From: Mycolicibacterium komossense
Lineage (GTDB): Bacteria > Actinomycetota > Actinomycetes > Mycobacteriales > Mycobacteriaceae
Assembly: GCF_025822605.1 (NCBI RefSeq)
Contig: NZ_JACKTY010000029.1
Coordinates: 313,236 to 377,235 of the forward strand
Direction of reading: 5' to 3'
Length of the DNA: 64,000 nt
The notes under the pieces were generated by a model. It had not been told where the DNA came from. It was given only the letters and a program-made list of their open reading frames with translations, and made no database searches. Positions 1-7,521 of this stretch are shown one piece after another. Within the stretch, counting starts at the first letter, position 1. Every line of letters begins with the position of its first letter. The translations under genes and the position numbers were made by a program.

Positions 1-639
1 ACCGCACTGGCGATCGTCGACCGCGACGGCGTGGAAGCCCTCTCCATGCGCAAGCTCAGCGACGCACTGAACCGCGATACGACGGTGCTCTACCGCCACG
101 TCCCCAGTAAGGCCGCGGTGCTCGACGGTGTCGCGGAACTGGTGCTGAGCCAGCTTGCAGTGGACACCACTGATCCCGATTGGGCCGGCCAATTGCGCAC
201 CGTCGCCCACCACTTCCGCCTGCTCGCCCTCGAACACCCAAATGTGTTGCCGCTGCTGGTCATTCGTCCGTTGGCCACCCCGCTCGGGCTGCGGCCACCA
301 GGCACGCTGCGGCCCCTTGAAGACATCCTCGCCCTGCTCGCCGCCGCTGGGTTCACCGGAGACGATGCGCTGCACATCTACCGAGTGCTCTTCGCCTACC
401 TGCACGGTCACATCCTCGGCGAACTCCAGCAAGTCATCGAGCGGCCCGAGGAAACCGACCACGTTCTGCAACTCGGCCTACATCGGTTGCCACTGAGCGA
501 ATTCCCCCGACTGCGCGCGGTGGCACCTGCATTCGCCTCTTACGACGGCGGCACCGAACTCGATCGAGGCCTCGATCTTCTACTCACCGGACTCACCACG
601 ACCCTGACCAGTCCCGACGGATCACCCCGCAACGGCTGA
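1..639 (+). CDS. TetR/AcrR family transcriptional regulator, 5' end outside the window
   Basis: The reading frame is open from base 1, so the true start lies upstream; 212 residues are visible. The first visible residues are the end of a TetR helix-turn-helix: an ALSMRKLSDAL stretch, then TTVLYRHVPSKAAVLDGV, the usual recognition-helix region ending in a YRHV-type motif. The rest is an all-helical ligand-binding domain of the tetracycline-repressor C-terminal type. Such proteins repress neighbouring efflux or metabolic genes and release DNA on binding a small molecule. The target is probably upstream of the window. The ligand cannot be told from sequence. A GTG at 31 is in frame but would remove half of the DNA-binding domain, so it was not taken as the start. 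Confidence 0.85.
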   Translation, partial: TALAIVDRDGVEALSMRKLSDALNRDTTVLYRHVPSKAAVLDGVAELVLSQLAVDTTDPDWAGQLRTVAHHFRLLALEHPNVLPLLVIRPLATPLGLRPPGTLRPLEDILALLAAAGFTGDDALHIYRVLFAYLHGHILGELQQVIERPEETDHVLQLGLHRLPLSEFPRLRAVAPAFASYDGGTELDRGLDLLLTGLTTTLTSPDGSPRNG

Positions 640-697
640 GTCACGCCAGCCGCGCCGCCGCCGGAATACATAGGGAATCGAATCAGTTGCCACGTGT

Positions 698-967
698 ATG
701 CAGTGCGGACGCTTACTGAGGTGGATGACACCCGTGGCCATCGCAGCCGCCTGCATCGTCGCGCCCACACTGGGCTTCCCGTCCAGCGACGTATCGACGG
801 TGGCCGACGGCTGCTACAACGGAGCCACTGTGCTCGATCCCTATGGAAGTAGCTGCACACTGCCCGGTCCGGTCGGCAAAGTTCGCGGCTCGGCGCCTGA
901 CGCCAACGCGATCATCGCGTGTCGGCACCACCCAGGGTGCCTGGCCGTCTATGTCAACGGACCCTAG
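698..967 (+). CDS. small secreted protein of unknown function
   Basis: An 89-residue protein begins with a basic segment (CGRLLRWM) and a hydrophobic stretch (VAIAAACIVAPTLGF), consistent with a Sec signal peptide cleaved near residue 27. The mature part has four cysteines (in DGCYN, SSCTL, ACRHH and GCLAV), which could form two disulfides after export. I do not recognise the family. A second in-frame ATG at 725 would leave a signal peptide with less positive charge. It stands alone between the TetR gene and an oxidoreductase relic. Mycobacteria carry many such short exported proteins, but that is a general analogy and not a functional assignment. Confidence 0.5.
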   Translation: MQCGRLLRWMTPVAIAAACIVAPTLGFPSSDVSTVADGCYNGATVLDPYGSSCTLPGPVGKVRGSAPDANAIIACRHHPGCLAVYVNGP

Positions 968-1034
968 TCCCCTTCGAACCACGTGCAGGCGGGCCGACCG
1001 CTTCCGGAGCTCGGGACACGGCGGGCCGGCGCCT

Positions 1035-1231
1035 TTCGCAGACGTATTGCCGAATGGCACTGAGTACCAAGTCCTCTGGGCAGCAGATTCGCCAAGGCGG
1101 GACTTTCGCCGCTGGCGCCCGACTACCCGACTTTTGACGACGGCCTCGAACAGGCCCTGGTGGCCGACGCCATCGCGACCAGCGCTCTTAACGGCCACTG
1201 GGTTTCGGTCGCTCGTCCTGATTCCGACTAG
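1035..1231 (+). pseudogene. relic of an oxidoreductase C-terminus (Gfo/Idh/MocA-like), frameshifted
   Basis: Two neighbouring frames carry protein-like text that fits together. The frame starting at 1035 reads FADVLPNGTEYQVLWAADS. After a shift near 1090, the frame from 1097 reads LAPDYPTFDDGLEQALVADA, followed by IATSALNGHWVSV and a stop at 1229-1231. The second segment resembles the C-terminal end of Gfo/Idh/MocA-type dehydrogenases, where a PTF.DG..-ALVADAI-like stretch precedes a short tail. No start codon or Rossmann domain remains nearby. It is read as the tail of a decayed gene. The family name is from memory and is the weakest part of this call. Confidence 0.4.
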
Positions 1232-1351
1232 TGCTCTGGCGGCGCCCGAACCGGTGTGAGTACGGCGCCGTCCTTACTCTGAACCGGCCCGTGGGTGGGA
1301 TGTCGTCGAGCAGACTGTGCTGGCGCAACCCGAACGACGACCGCGGAGCCG

Positions 1352-2029
1352 TCACCAATGGAAGGTGACGGTCTCGTCGACGCTCGCCTTCTCCGTGCGG
1401 TATCGGTTGGTGGTGGCGTCCAGATCCGGGTAGCCGAAGGAGATCCCGAACAACATCTTTTGGGACGGATGGATGCCGAGAAGATCGCGGATCGTGTCGG
1501 CGTAGAAACCCAACATCGTCTGCGGCACTCCGCTAAGGCCGTGCGCCGTAAGTGAGAGTAGGAACGTCTGGGCGTACATGCCGACATCGGCGGCGACGCG
1601 GACACCGTCGTACAGGGTCGGCATGAACAGCAGAGCGCCGTGGGGGGCGCCGAAGAATTCGAGGTTGCGCAGCATTGCCCGCTGCCGCAAGTCATGTGCA
1701 TCGCGCGCAATTTCCAGGGTCTGAAAGTACGCCGCGGCCTGCGCCGTCTGCCGGTCGCGATAGACCCCGGTCAATTCGTCATAGCCCCACGGAAAGTCGG
1801 GGGTGGTGCGCTGGCCGGCTTCGGCCGACAGCATGGCTTCACTCAACGCGTCGCGTGTCGCGCCTGAGACGATGTGAACGTTCCACGGCTGGATGTTCGC
1901 GTTTGAAGGTGCATGACGCGCGTCCTCGGTCACCGCACGGATCAACGATTCTGGTACCGGGGTCGGCAGGAAGTTGCGCAGGGAGCGGCGGTCGCGGACG
2001 ACATCACCGAACAGTTTGGCTGAGGACAT
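1352..2029 (-). CDS. FMN-dependent nitroreductase family protein
   Basis: A 225-residue protein has the nitroreductase fold signature: RRSLRNFLPTPVP near the N-terminus (the basic segment that binds the FMN phosphate), then ARHAPSNANIQPWNVHIV, and a C-terminal FGYPDLDATTNRYRT segment. Family members use NAD(P)H and bound FMN to reduce nitroaromatics, quinones or enones in the cytosol. The ATG at 2029 was chosen because the family begins there and AGGAG lies about 13 bases upstream; the frame is open further upstream to 2086. It is divergent from an XRE regulator at 2181, a pairing that suggests control by that regulator. The physiological substrate is not predictable. Confidence 0.9.
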   Translation of the reverse strand: MSSAKLFGDVVRDRRSLRNFLPTPVPESLIRAVTEDARHAPSNANIQPWNVHIVSGATRDALSEAMLSAEAGQRTTPDFPWGYDELTGVYRDRQTAQAAAYFQTLEIARDAHDLRQRAMLRNLEFFGAPHGALLFMPTLYDGVRVAADVGMYAQTFLLSLTAHGLSGVPQTMLGFYADTIRDLLGIHPSQKMLFGISFGYPDLDATTNRYRTEKASVDETVTFHW

Positions 2030-2180
2030 TTTTCCGTTTCTTCTCCTGAGGACACCGCTGTTGCCGGGGGTACCGGGTGCATTCATGCTTGCTGGGATAC
2101 CGGTTGTTCGGCAGTGCCCTGCCGATCCGGGGAGTGGCAGGACCCCCCTTGCGGACGGGGCAAGTGCCTACCCTGGTGCT

Positions 2181-3062
2181 GTGGCCGACAAGCAGAATCA
2201 TCTCGGTGAGTATCTGCGCGCCCGGAGGAGCCTCGTCACACCCGATCAGGCGGGCATCCCCCAGCACCGCGGACGCAGGGTGGCCGGGCTGCGGCGTGAG
2301 GAGGTCGCCTTGCTCGCCGGCATCAGCGCTGACTACTACCTGAGGTTGGAGCGAGGTCGCGACCGTAACCCGTCAGTGCAGGTGCTCCAATCGCTTGCCC
2401 GCGTTCTGCAGCTCGACGACGAGAATTTGTCCTACCTACTGGACCTGGCGACGGAGAAGCCTCGAAGAAAACCGCGGTCCCGCAAGGAGACCGTGCCCAG
2501 CGGGATCGTGAAGCTGTTGCCGACACTGGCCCAGCCTGCTTTCGTCGAGGGACGCTACTTCGACATCCTGGCCGGTAACGCCGCGGCCACCGCGCTGTCG
2601 CCTCGACTTGTGCTGGGACGCAACCAGATGCTCGACATATTCCTCGATCCCGCCGAAATCGCGTTGTACCCCGACTGGGACGGCATCACCGCGTGCTTGA
2701 TCGCCAACTTGCGACACTCGATCGGCTCAGACATCGAGGACGCACGCTTTATCGAGTTGGTCGGCGAGCTGTCGCTGGCCAGCCCGCGGTTCCGGTCGGT
2801 GTGGTCGCGCCACGACGTGAGACCACCGCAGGGGGCGCCGACTCGGTTCGAGCATCCTCAGGTTGGCGAGCTTCAGCTCAACCGCGAACGCCTCGCTATC
2901 GGCGGGACGGACGGCGTCCACCTGATCGTCTACCACGCCGATGCAGGCTCGTCCGATGCGGACAAGCTCGCCCTGCTCATCGCATCGGCGCTGCCGTCGG
3001 CTGGGCAACTCGACAAGCTCCACCCGATGGATGCGCGAGGAGCGCCACCATCCGATCGATGA
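2181..3062 (+). CDS. XRE-family regulator with MmyB-like ligand-binding domain
   Basis: A 293-residue regulator is predicted from a GTG at 2181. Residues about 25-75 form a Cro/C1 helix-turn-helix (GLRREEVALLAGISADYYLRLE followed by NPSVQVLQSLARVLQL). The remainder matches the MmyB-like ligand-binding domain, including a LPTLAQPAFVEGRYFDILAGN stretch with the typical D-x-L-A-x-N motif. Related actinobacterial proteins repress adjacent oxidoreductase genes. The divergent nitroreductase starts 151 bases away, so the shared intergenic region is the probable operator. The frame is open upstream to 1974, but only the GTG gives the usual family length. Confidence 0.88.
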   Translation: MADKQNHLGEYLRARRSLVTPDQAGIPQHRGRRVAGLRREEVALLAGISADYYLRLERGRDRNPSVQVLQSLARVLQLDDENLSYLLDLATEKPRRKPRSRKETVPSGIVKLLPTLAQPAFVEGRYFDILAGNAAATALSPRLVLGRNQMLDIFLDPAEIALYPDWDGITACLIANLRHSIGSDIEDARFIELVGELSLASPRFRSVWSRHDVRPPQGAPTRFEHPQVGELQLNRERLAIGGTDGVHLIVYHADAGSSDADKLALLIASALPSAGQLDKLHPMDARGAPPSDR

Positions 3063-3350
3063 TCGCGGCGCATCCCGGCCGGCTTGGCGCTGATATTTCC
3101 CGATGCGTGTTCCTCAGTCCGGTGCGCGCTGTCCGAATGGGACAGAAGCGGCGCGGCCGCCCTGGCGGTGCCGAAGCAACGTGAGGTGGCCGGTGATATT
3201 AGAGAGCCGCGAGTACTGATGAACACCGTGCGCAGTATCAGCCCGACCGTCCACCTGAATTCACGACATCGAGCCGCGGGAACACTCCCGCAAAAGGGAT
3301 CGTTCCGCTAGTTTCTCGTAGTGTTCGCTATCCCGATTGAGGAGTACGAC

Positions 3351-3608
3351 ATGGCTCTGTCTAAGCCCCGGATGTTTGTCATCGGAACCCTTGGCGCATT
3401 GGTCTTCACCGGAATTGGTGTGGGGACCGGCGTCGCCATCGCCGATCAGCCGCACATGGAGAACGCACTTCATGATTTGCAGACCGCCCAGTCGCAACTG
3501 CAGGTCGCCGAGCCGGATAAGGGTGGCCATCGCGATAACGCCATCAATTTGGTCAACCAAGCGATCAACGAGGTCAACCTCGGTATCCAGTTCGCCAACG
3601 GCCAATAG
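3351..3608 (+). CDS. small secreted protein with DKGGHR motif
   Basis: An 85-residue protein starts at an ATG preceded by GAGGAG at about 3339-3344. Residues 1-30 are a clear signal peptide (FVIGTLGALVFTGIGVGTGVAIA) ending in an AxA-type cleavage site. The mature part is short and helical: ENALHDLQTAQSQLQVAEPD, then GGHRDNAINLVNQAINEVNLGI. The H-M-x-N-A-L and D-K-G-G-H-R motifs occur in a group of small exported proteins found in mycobacteria and several proteobacteria whose function is unknown. The heptad-like spacing suggests a two-helix hairpin. It is monocistronic. Confidence 0.75.
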   Translation: MALSKPRMFVIGTLGALVFTGIGVGTGVAIADQPHMENALHDLQTAQSQLQVAEPDKGGHRDNAINLVNQAINEVNLGIQFANGQ

Positions 3609-3672
3609 CCGAACCCGGCGACTCTGGTCGCTGCCGGGGCGGTGGCCAGCGTTGACATGCCGGCGGCCCGCT

Positions 3673-3710
3673 CGCGTCATCACGGCGTGACCGCGTCATC
3701 ACGGCGTGAC
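3673..3710. repeat. tandem 19-bp repeat, each unit with an 11-bp palindrome
   Basis: The 19-base unit CGCGTCATCACGGCGTGAC occurs twice without a gap (3673-3691 and 3692-3710). Each unit contains the odd-centred palindrome TCACGGCGTGA. The array lies 54 bases upstream of the DUF732 start. A 19-base period is close to two helical turns, as expected for cooperative binding of two dimers, so this may be an operator. A simple slippage duplication is the alternative. Confidence 0.6.
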
Positions 3711-3764
3711 CGCGGAAAAGCGCCGATACCTGCGCACGCGGTCGAACGTCGCTATTGTGCCGAT

Positions 3765-4094
3765 GTGAAGCTGTCGTCAGTTATGGCCGGGTGTGTCCTG
3801 GCCTTGGGTGCTGCTGCTCCAATGGCCCACGCTGACAGCGACGACGATGCTTACATTGCAGCCATTCAGTCGGTGGGTACCCCTACCGACAGTCCCGCGA
3901 CGAACACCGCATACGGCAAGGGACTGTGTGCCCGGCTCCCCGAGGTTGGTTTCGATGCGCTGGTGGCGGCGGTGCACCACGATAATTTGTCGGCCAGCAT
4001 CACCATGCACCAGTCCGCACTGATCATCGGCGCGGCCATATCGAATTACTGCATCGTCGAAGTCGACATGCTGCCGAAAAGCCTTGCTTACTAG
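3765..4094 (+). CDS. DUF732 family secreted protein
   Basis: A 109-residue protein starts at GTG 3765, with an alternative ATG at 3783. The N-terminus is a signal peptide (VMAGCVLALGAAAPMAHA, cleavage after AHA). The mature domain shows the DUF732 pattern: D-D-A-Y-I-A-A-I-Q-S-V-G near the start, a G-K-G-L-C-A-R segment, and a C-terminal I-x-N-Y-C-I half, so two conserved cysteines can pair. DUF732 proteins are abundant exported mycobacterial proteins with no established biochemical role. The tandem palindromic repeat at 3673-3710 lies just upstream. Confidence 0.8.
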   Translation: MKLSSVMAGCVLALGAAAPMAHADSDDDAYIAAIQSVGTPTDSPATNTAYGKGLCARLPEVGFDALVAAVHHDNLSASITMHQSALIIGAAISNYCIVEVDMLPKSLAY

Positions 4095-4519
4095 GTGAAC
4101 TGAAGGCACAGAATTCTGCGACAGCCTGGCCCCCGATGGAAAATCCGTTGTTCAGCCTTTCCGAGCCTCACGGCGCAGGTCGTCCCGTCAGCCGCCACGC
4201 CCAGCACTATCTCACCGCGGCCGGAACGGCCCGCCCACGGCCTCTGCGTCAAACCTACTGACAATGTCGCGTGCACCAACACGGCGCTGTATCCGGCCAT
4301 ATTGACCCGCGCGTCAGGAACGATCACCGACGCTATGGGTGGGCTATGCACTCGCCCTGAATTTGGTCACGAAGTGAAATCCTTTGGGTGTCAACCCGTA
4401 TCGGCGCCTTTATCGATCGCTGCAGTGTCGGTAAGACAAAGATAGGGAAGATCGATCCGCATCACCCGGGGCGCGTGCGTGGCCGGTCTTCCTGACGTCG
4501 ACGTCAAATAGCAACTCGA
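4095..4519. other. 425-base intergenic region, possible decayed ORF
   Basis: There is no convincing gene. On the plus strand one frame is open from about 4104 to 4434 without an ATG, GTG or TTG near its beginning. It reads like an exported protein fragment with cysteines (for example LTAQVVPSAATPSTISPRPE, then GLCVKPTDNVACTNTALYP). This could be the remains of a small secreted protein. The minus-strand ORF at 4091-4351 has no recognisable features. Confidence 0.3.
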
Positions 4520-5734
4520 ATGTCGAAGGAAGGCATGGCGATACGCAGCGCCGCGGATGACCACGGAAATGACAGTGGAGGTGACGAGGGCTGTTATCTG
4601 CCACGGCGAAGTGCCCTCAAGCTCCCGCTGTTATTGGCAGCAGGAGCAGCACTGACGGCGGTTCCGCGCGCCTCCGCCGCGCCGTCCCGCTGGTCAGCCG
4701 AGCGTGCCAACGCCTGGTACCAGCAGCAAGGCTGGCTGGTCGGCGCCAACTACATCCCATCCAACGCCATCAACCAGCTAGAGATGTTCGGACCCACTAC
4801 CTACGACCCGAAGCGTATCGACGCCGAGTTGCGCCTTGCCCAGCAGATCGGATTCAACTCCATCAGGGTGTTCCTGCACGATCTGTTGTGGGCGCAGGAT
4901 CACGCCGGCTTCCAAGCCCGTCTCGCGCAGTTTGTCACCATTGCGGCGAGCCGCGGTATCAAACCCCTGTTCGTCCTGTTCGACTCGTGCTGGAATCCGC
5001 ATCCGGCGTTGGGGCCTCAGACCGCCCCGTGGCCGGGGGTGCACAACTCAGGCTGGGTGCAGAGTCCGGGCGCGGATCGCATTGACGATCCCAGCTATGC
5101 GCCCGTGCTGCATGACTACGTCACCGGAGTGATCAGCCAATTTCGTTCCGATGACCGCGTTCTGGGCTGGGACGTGTGGAACGAGCCGGACAATCCGGCT
5201 CGCGAATACCGCAAGTTCGAACGTAAAGACAAGCAGCAGGTGGTAGCAGCGCTGCTTCCACAGGTCTTCGAGTGGGCGAGGTCCGTCGACCCGGCCCAGC
5301 CACTGACTAGCGGTGTCTGGCAGGAAGACGCCGACCTCACATCAGGCGGCGGCACCATCAGCAGTACCCAACTCAACAGTTCCGACGTGATCACCTTCCA
5401 CAGTTACGCCCCACCGGCCGACTTCGAAACACGGATCGGCGCGCTCGCCGCCCTGGGCCGGCCGATCCTGTGCACCGAGTACCTGGCGCGGACAAAGGGC
5501 AGCACCGTCGAGGGCATCCTGCCGATCGCCAAGCGACACAACGTGGCGGCCTACAACTGGGGCTTCGTCGCGGGGAGAACGCAGACCTACTTGCCATGGG
5601 ATTCCTGGGACCATCCCTACACCGCTGCCCCGAAGTTGTGGTTCAGCGACCTTCTGCAACCCGACGGCAGCCCCTACCGCAACAGCGAGATCCAGACGAT
5701 CCAGCAACTCGCCGGTAGGGGCGGCGCCGCCTAG
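4520..5734 (+). CDS. Tat-exported glycoside hydrolase, family 5-like
   Basis: A 404-residue protein has a twin-arginine signal (RRSALKL at residues 29-35, then a hydrophobic run to an ASA-A site near 53), so it is likely exported folded. The mature part is a TIM-barrel glycosidase. WDVWNEPDN holds the expected acid/base glutamate (E222), VITFHSYAP the conserved histidine (H294), and ILCTEYLAR the likely nucleophile (E320). Clan GH-A family 5 enzymes hydrolyse beta-linked glucans or mannans by retention. The substrate is unknown. An in-frame ATG at 4535 follows AAGGAAGG closely and may be the true start. It is the last gene before an operon on the other strand. Confidence 0.82.
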   Translation: MSKEGMAIRSAADDHGNDSGGDEGCYLPRRSALKLPLLLAAGAALTAVPRASAAPSRWSAERANAWYQQQGWLVGANYIPSNAINQLEMFGPTTYDPKRIDAELRLAQQIGFNSIRVFLHDLLWAQDHAGFQARLAQFVTIAASRGIKPLFVLFDSCWNPHPALGPQTAPWPGVHNSGWVQSPGADRIDDPSYAPVLHDYVTGVISQFRSDDRVLGWDVWNEPDNPAREYRKFERKDKQQVVAALLPQVFEWARSVDPAQPLTSGVWQEDADLTSGGGTISSTQLNSSDVITFHSYAPPADFETRIGALAALGRPILCTEYLARTKGSTVEGILPIAKRHNVAAYNWGFVAGRTQTYLPWDSWDHPYTAAPKLWFSDLLQPDGSPYRNSEIQTIQQLAGRGGAA

Positions 5735-5802
5735 CCCAGCGACCACAACCGCGCAGGGCCATGCGGCAGGCCCAGTAAGCCGATCGAGTCAGGGACTGAC
5801 GA

Positions 5803-6816
5803 TCACACCGGAACTCGGCGGTTGGTCACAATCGAAGCGAAGATGGCAGCCACCATTACCAAGGCCCCGAGTCGTATCCAGGTGTCGCTGGCGTCGCCAT
5901 GGATAGTCTCGTAGCCGATCTGCTGCTGAAGGCTGGAGTAGACGCGCTTCAACTCGTCGAGACTGCCGGCGTGCATTGCCTCACCACCGGAGATCTCGGT
6001 AATCCGCTGTAGCGTCACGTCGTCGACAGGGACGGCTACCTGAACACCGTCGATCTGCACGGTCCCGTCCGGGGTACCGAACGAGATCGTGGAGATGGAC
6101 ACCCCTTGCTCTTTGGCGGCACGGGCCGCGGTGTAAGCGCCCCGGGGCGCGTCCGGATCCGGTGGCACGTTCTCTGCCCCGTCGGACTCCAGCACGATGT
6201 GCGCGGGAACCGGGGTGTCGCCGCCGCCCGTTACAGCGCTGAAGCTGGCGATGGCTTGCAATGCCGTGAAGAGTCCTTCTCCTGTCGCCGTGCGCTCCTC
6301 GGCGTGTAGCGAGTCGATCGCCGACTTCATGGCGGAGCGGTCGGTCGTCGGGGCCAGCAGCATCGTCGCCGTACCGCCGAATGAAACCAACCCCATGCTT
6401 ATCCCTGGCGTCAGCTCGTCAGTGAACTGTTTACCAGCCTCCTTGGCGGCGATCAGTCGAGTCGGCTTGACATCGGTCGAGACCATCGATTCGGACACAT
6501 CGATAACCAACATCACCACCGCACGGTGGAGCGGATTTCGCACGTTGTGGGTCGGTCCCGCCAGTGCGACCGTCAACATGACCAGTGAGAGCACCAACAG
6601 AATCGCCGGCAGGTGGCGCCACCGAGCGGCGCGTTGTACCGGCGCGATGCTGGCCAGCAGCTCCATATTGGTAAAGCGCAACGCCCGACGTCGACGCCGA
6701 GAGAACTGCACGAGAACGTAGAACGCGACCAGCGCCAACACGACGACCAGATAGAGAAAGAGTCCCGTGTGCACGAAGCCCGAGATCGCCAATGGACCCA
6801 GCAGCGGCACGTTCAT
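5803..6816 (-). CDS. von Willebrand factor A domain membrane protein (UPF0353/Rv1481-like)
   Basis: A 337-residue protein begins like M. tuberculosis Rv1481 (MNVPLLGPL...). There are two N-terminal membrane helices (about residues 14-36 and 69-87) and a basic RRRRR loop between them. The VWA domain has an intact MIDAS metal site (DVSES at 106-110, with a later T and the LESDGAE segment). A C-terminal helix ([14 protein letters not shown]) follows. Related proteins are encoded beside MoxR ATPases and are thought to act in envelope stress or protein maturation, but no MoxR gene is visible here, so this looks like a stand-alone paralogue. Its ATG overlaps the upstream small ORF by ATGA, implying translational coupling. 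Confidence 0.85.
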   Translation of the reverse strand: MNVPLLGPLAISGFVHTGLFLYLVVVLALVAFYVLVQFSRRRRRALRFTNMELLASIAPVQRAARWRHLPAILLVLSLVMLTVALAGPTHNVRNPLHRAVVMLVIDVSESMVSTDVKPTRLIAAKEAGKQFTDELTPGISMGLVSFGGTATMLLAPTTDRSAMKSAIDSLHAEERTATGEGLFTALQAIASFSAVTGGGDTPVPAHIVLESDGAENVPPDPDAPRGAYTAARAAKEQGVSISTISFGTPDGTVQIDGVQVAVPVDDVTLQRITEISGGEAMHAGSLDELKRVYSSLQQQIGYETIHGDASDTWIRLGALVMVAAIFASIVTNRRVPV

Positions 6817-6959
6817 CTGGCGGGTGGCCGTCGGTTGATCGTCAATGCGAATGCTGCGGCGGCCCCGATATCGATGGAAAACGTCGACATGGCTAGCCCC
6901 AATACGAACATCGACGGACGCTCGAAGCATGTCGGCGCGATCGGCACGGTGCCCGGCAT
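6813..6959 (-). CDS. small putative membrane peptide coupled to the VWA gene
   Basis: A short ORF of about 48 residues from ATG 6959 ends in a TGA that overlaps the ATG of the VWA gene (ATGA). It contains a hydrophobic segment ([20 protein letters not shown], continuing FALTI) and a basic NRRPPAR end, suggesting one membrane helix with a cytoplasmic tail. The four-base overlap is the main evidence that it is translated. Neither ATG 6959 nor ATG 6911 has a good ribosome-binding site, and the GTG at 7037 would lie inside the upstream palindrome. The family is unknown. Confidence 0.5.
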   Translation of the reverse strand: MPGTVPIAPTCFERPSMFVLGLAMSTFSIDIGAAAAFALTINRRPPAR

Positions 6960-7033
6960 CGTCAGCAAGGCAGGGTCACCGTCTTCATCACGCGGTCTCC
7001 TGTCGTACGGATTGCGAGATCTGGACGTAGTAT

Positions 7034-7049
7034 ACACTTGCGCAAGTGT
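7034..7049. promoter_or_regulatory. 16-bp palindrome, putative ArsR operator upstream of VWA operon
   Basis: ACACTTGCGCAAGTGT is a perfect inverted repeat. It lies between the small ORF/VWA operon (minus strand) and the small membrane gene on the plus strand. The same 16 bases recur at 9146-9161 in front of the arsR gene. Two exact copies of a 16-base palindrome 2.1 kb apart, one in an apparent autoregulatory position, suggest that the ArsR protein controls both places. Confidence 0.65.
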
Positions 7050-7126
7050 TTGATTATCTAACGTGACACGCCATCAACTTGCGAGGTGCTCGATATGAAA
7101 GCTCCCAAGCCGCGGCAGGCGACGAT

Positions 7127-7372
7127 ATGGCAGCATGTCGCGTCTCGACAACCGATGACCAACAATCAATTGTCACAGCGCCAGAAGTGCTGGGTGCCAG
7201 CCTGATTCCGCACGGTGGAGGCGCAGTGGCCATCTTGATTGCCGGCATGGTCTGCGCGGTGATTGCCGCAACAGCAGCTTTGGAGATGCACCGCAACATG
7301 GTCGCGTGGATGGTCGCCACCTTCGTCGGCACGGTGTTGTTGCTCGCCGCGGCAATCGACCTGATGACGTAA
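7127..7372 (+). CDS. small two-helix membrane protein
   Basis: An 81-residue protein (ATG 7127; a TTG at 7079 would add 16 residues) has two strongly hydrophobic segments, AVAILIAGMVCAVIAATAAL and MVAWMVATFVGTVLLLAAAI, separated by EMHRN. It ends almost directly after the second helix. The family is not recognised. It lies on the other side of the 7034-7049 palindrome from the VWA operon and could share its control. Confidence 0.5.
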   Translation: MAACRVSTTDDQQSIVTAPEVLGASLIPHGGGAVAILIAGMVCAVIAATAALEMHRNMVAWMVATFVGTVLLLAAAIDLMT

Positions 7373-7521
7373 TCGGTTCCGCTCAAATACCTTGTAGCTC
7401 ATGCTAATTAGCCGACCCCCCGTCAAGGACGAGTTCGTCGCCGGCCGGTGGGCGCTCGGTGATCGCCACCTTTCACACGAGACCTCATTCGGATCTGAAC
7501 TCCTCGTAGAGTGACAGCCGA

